In this document: positions 5,526 through 7,611 of the stretch, in pieces | Layout of the letters: the number at the start of each line of letters is the position of its first letter | How positions within the stretch are numbered: the first letter of the stretch is position 1 | Origin: Anaerolineae bacterium | GTDB lineage: Bacteria > Chloroflexota > Anaerolineae > Aggregatilineales > Phototrophicaceae | Direction of reading: 5' to 3' | Assembly (NCBI GenBank): GCA_028284565.1 | Contig: JANQRM010000542.1 | Location: forward strand, 1-7,611 | DNA length: 7,611 bases | Program-made: the position numbers and the translations under genes | Notes under the pieces: generated by a model | Databases searched by the model: none | What the model was told of the DNA's origin: nothing | Seen by the model: only the letters and a program-made list of their open reading frames with translations

Positions 5526-7424
5526 ATGCAACGCCCAAATACCCTCATTATCCTTATCCCGATTATCTTACTAGGATTTGGTCTGCGCCTATTTCAATTG
5601 GATGTTGTTCCCTTACGAGGGGATGAAGCCTTTAGTGCGATTAATTGGGCAGAACTCCCACTATCACAATCACTGACTAACATTGCAACTTTTGAACCGC
5701 ATCCTCCACTGACTTATATATTCTTTCATGTTTGGGGCTTAATCTTCGGCATCCGCCCCGAATTTATTGTACGGATGATGCCTGTCATCGCCAATGTATT
5801 GGGGATTCCGGCGATGTTTGCGTTAGGTTATCGGCTCTTCAATCATCAAGTTGGTTTATTAGGGGCATTCTTGTGGGCTATCCACCCCTTTGAAATCTGG
5901 CATTCACAGGACTTTCGTAATTACAGTGTATGGGCATCGCTCAGTGTTGTATCACTCTGGCTGGGCATCCGACTTGTTCTCAATGAACGTCGATGGATTG
6001 ATTGGATTTTGTATGGTGGATTATCACTCATCACATCGCTTGTTTTTTACATGGAGCTTGTCTTCATTGGCACGTTGGGCTTGTTTGTCTTAGGTCATTG
6101 GCTCTGGGATAGAAAGCATCATAGTAGTCGTTTTGTCATAAAATTCTTGGGGCTTCAGGCTGGCATCATAGGCATTACATTACTTGCTTTTGTTACATTT
6201 CAACGTCTCTTGTTACAACCCACAGGCTATGGTGGTAATGTCGCTCAGTTTGATGCTTTACGACTTTTAACAGATTTTGTTCCTATTCTGAACTTTGGTG
6301 AAACCTTGCCATACCAGTGGAATCAAGTGCTGTGGATAGGGTTGTTCCTGTTCTTTGTTGGTCCATGGTTGAATGTTTATCGACGCACTCCGCAACACGC
6401 TATATTCTTGCTTATGCTCATCGCTGTGCCGATGGTAATGCTCAGCATAATCTCCACACGAGTTGAGATATTTGCCCCGCGTTATATCATTGCGTCTGTT
6501 CCAGCGTTCATTTTACTATTTAGTGCCTCAGTTGTCATTTTGTCCAGCATGGTTAAGTCCCCACAAACAAGAAGAGGTTTTGTCGTTGCTATAATCGCAA
6601 TTTGGACGGGACTCAGTGCTTACAGTTTGAGTGAGTATTTTTTCAATCCCTTTCATGTTAAAGCTCAAGACTGGAAATCCCTTACAGATTATTTGGAAGC
6701 AAATGTCGGCGTGAATGACCTTGTGATTCAAGCCTCAACAGACCCCTCATTCGGCTATTATTACGACGGCTTGGCAGATGATATCGGATTACCGTATAAC
6801 CATCTTGAAACCGAAGCCAACATCATCGCCCAATTGGAAGATGCCAATGACAACTATGAAAGTATCTGGTTAGTAGCGAATGCCCCCCATGAATGGGATA
6901 ACGGAACAACTGCCCCCAACTGGTTATCTGCTAATCTACAACTTGTCCGTGAGACAAACATTCCCAACTTGCCCATTCGCCAATTCCGCACTTGGGAGGT
7001 CAATGATATCGAATATGATGATACAGCACTGGCTACTTTTGAAGATTTGATAGAACTCGTTGGCATCGACATTGCTCCAACGATTGATCCCACTGGTGAA
7101 CAGATGCTCTTGCTCTACTTTGAACCCCTTGCACAAAGTGAGATGAATCTCAAGTTGTTCGTGCATCTCATCGGCGACATTAACCCAGAAACGAACACAC
7201 CACTCTGGTCACAGCATGACCAATTCCCACAATCCGGACGCATTCAATCAACGACATGGACAATCGGTGAGGTCTATCGGGAATGGATTGAACTGCCACT
7301 CGATAAGGTCACAGCCGGAACATACACCATTCATGTGGGCTTCTATAACCCAGAAACTGGCGACCGCTGGTTTACTGTGGAAGGTATAGACCATGTAGTC
7401 ATCGGTGAATACACCGTTCGATAG
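5526..7424 (+). CDS. GT39/PMT-type (GT-C) membrane glycosyltransferase with C-terminal beta-sandwich domain
   Basis: This 632-residue protein belongs to the GT-C superfamily that transfers a sugar from a lipid-phosphate donor on the outer face of the membrane. After helix 1 (about 5-25) comes LRGDEAF with Asp33-Glu34 at the place of the catalytic acidic pair, then EPHPPL (57-62) in the same first external loop, and QDFRNYS (128-134), matching the QExRxY motif of GT39 and ArnT-like enzymes. About ten to twelve membrane helices run to about residue 372. An external segment follows (KAQDWKSLTDYL, then SFGYYYDG near 408), typical of these proteins. From about 498 to the end a separate beta-rich region includes LKLFVHLIGD and the GTYTIHVGFYNPETGDRW ending, a sandwich domain I associate with Chloroflexota GT39 proteins. 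Acceptor and sugar are unknown; the neighbouring exported protein is one candidate. The ATG is 8 bases after the previous stop without a clear ribosome binding site, which suggests translational coupling. Confidence 0.9.
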   Translation: MQRPNTLIILIPIILLGFGLRLFQLDVVPLRGDEAFSAINWAELPLSQSLTNIATFEPHPPLTYIFFHVWGLIFGIRPEFIVRMMPVIANVLGIPAMFALGYRLFNHQVGLLGAFLWAIHPFEIWHSQDFRNYSVWASLSVVSLWLGIRLVLNERRWIDWILYGGLSLITSLVFYMELVFIGTLGLFVLGHWLWDRKHHSSRFVIKFLGLQAGIIGITLLAFVTFQRLLLQPTGYGGNVAQFDALRLLTDFVPILNFGETLPYQWNQVLWIGLFLFFVGPWLNVYRRTPQHAIFLLMLIAVPMVMLSIISTRVEIFAPRYIIASVPAFILLFSASVVILSSMVKSPQTRRGFVVAIIAIWTGLSAYSLSEYFFNPFHVKAQDWKSLTDYLEANVGVNDLVIQASTDPSFGYYYDGLADDIGLPYNHLETEANIIAQLEDANDNYESIWLVANAPHEWDNGTTAPNWLSANLQLVRETNIPNLPIRQFRTWEVNDIEYDDTALATFEDLIELVGIDIAPTIDPTGEQMLLLYFEPLAQSEMNLKLFVHLIGDINPETNTPLWSQHDQFPQSGRIQSTTWTIGEVYREWIELPLDKVTAGTYTIHVGFYNPETGDRWFTVEGIDHVVIGEYTVR

Positions 7425-7437
7425 CCTATGGAAGAAA

Positions 7438-7463
7438 AAAGGCACACCTTACGATGTACCTTT
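7438..7463 (-). terminator. Rho-independent terminator of the convergent right-edge gene
   Basis: On the minus strand AAAGGTACA pairs with TGTGCCTTT across an 8-base loop, giving a 9-bp stem with one G-T pair, followed by a run of T (six in all from within the stem end, 7435-7440). It begins 18 bases after the stop at 7482. Read on the plus strand the hairpin is not followed by a T tract, so it would serve the glycosyltransferase transcript only weakly. Confidence 0.7.
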
Positions 7464-7481
7464 GGCTTATTCGACGGTGAC

Positions 7482-7611
7482 TTAACTGCCGAGATCATCC
7501 AGCTTTTGCTGCCACTTGCCAAGTAGACGATTGTAGATGGCTTCTGAGATTTCACCATTCATCAAACGCATATCAAGCGCATCAATCGCACCTTGAATTT
7601 CTTCTGCGGTC
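7482..7611 (-). CDS. C-terminal end of a protein with a SHOCT-like helical tail (partial)
   Basis: The last 42 codons of a gene entering from the right edge are visible, ending in TAA at 7482-7484. The tail reads EEIQGAIDALDMRLMNGEIS, then EAIYNRLLGKWQQKLDDLGS. The spacing of Leu, the Gly-Glu-Ile-Ser turn and the following Tyr match the SHOCT type of short C-terminal helical hairpin (L..L...G.I...x(Y/F)...K..L), which usually acts as an oligomerisation or accessory module attached to many kinds of protein. The rest of the protein is missing, so no function can be given. The gene converges on the glycosyltransferase gene with 57 bases between the stops and has its own terminator. A reading as plain coiled tail is also possible. 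Confidence 0.6.
   Translation of the reverse strand, partial: TAEEIQGAIDALDMRLMNGEISEAIYNRLLGKWQQKLDDLGS

Noticed and set aside
7438..7463. Hairpin as a full bidirectional terminator for the glycosyltransferase gene
   Set aside because: On the plus strand the stem is followed by GGCTTATTCG and not by a T run, so strong termination is supported only for the minus strand.
1..7611. CRISPR arrays, insertion sequences, tRNA or rRNA genes, phage or defence modules
   Set aside because: No regularly spaced repeats, terminal inverted repeats, transposase or RNA gene patterns were seen by eye on either strand; the NERD-like gene alone is not evidence of a defence system.

Overview
The window reads as an ordinary chromosomal stretch of a bacterium. 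It is probably a member of the Chloroflexota, class Anaerolineae or a relative. This placement is inferred from the style of the SecD and SecF proteins, from a GT-C glycosyltransferase carrying a C-terminal beta-sandwich, from a degenerate NERD-like membrane protein, and from a large exported CARDB-type protein. No rRNA, tRNA, insertion sequence, CRISPR array or phage gene was seen.

Left half (1-3000, minus strand). A compact operon runs from right to left as yajC, secD, secF and then the first 66 codons of a zinc-dependent medium-chain dehydrogenase that leaves the window. yajC and secD overlap by ATGA, secD and secF are 2 bases apart, and secF and the dehydrogenase are 12 bases apart. A perfect TATAAT lies a short distance upstream of yajC. 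YajC, SecD and SecF together form the accessory complex that helps the SecYEG channel with late steps of protein export.

Middle (2942-3238). A divergent intergenic region of about 300 bases carries the yajC promoter and, facing right, a TTGACC-17-TACAAT promoter for the next gene cluster.

Right half (3239-7424, plus strand). Three closely spaced genes (gaps of 17 and 8 bases) probably form one transcript: an exported multidomain protein with a signal peptide and a C-terminal CARDB-like domain, a two-helix membrane protein with a NERD-like domain whose expected nuclease residues appear to be missing, and a GT39/PMT-type integral membrane glycosyltransferase with an appended beta-sandwich domain. 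All three sit in or outside the membrane, so a role in making or modifying the cell surface is plausible but not shown.

Right edge (7425-7611). A hairpin with a T tract on the minus strand ends a convergent gene, of which only the last 42 codons are present; its tail looks like a SHOCT-type helical motif.

The sec operon is conventional. The points most worth a second look are the degenerate NERD protein and its conserved-looking cluster, a DxNxDG calcium-loop-like motif in the external part of SecD, and the coupling of a dehydrogenase to the sec operon.
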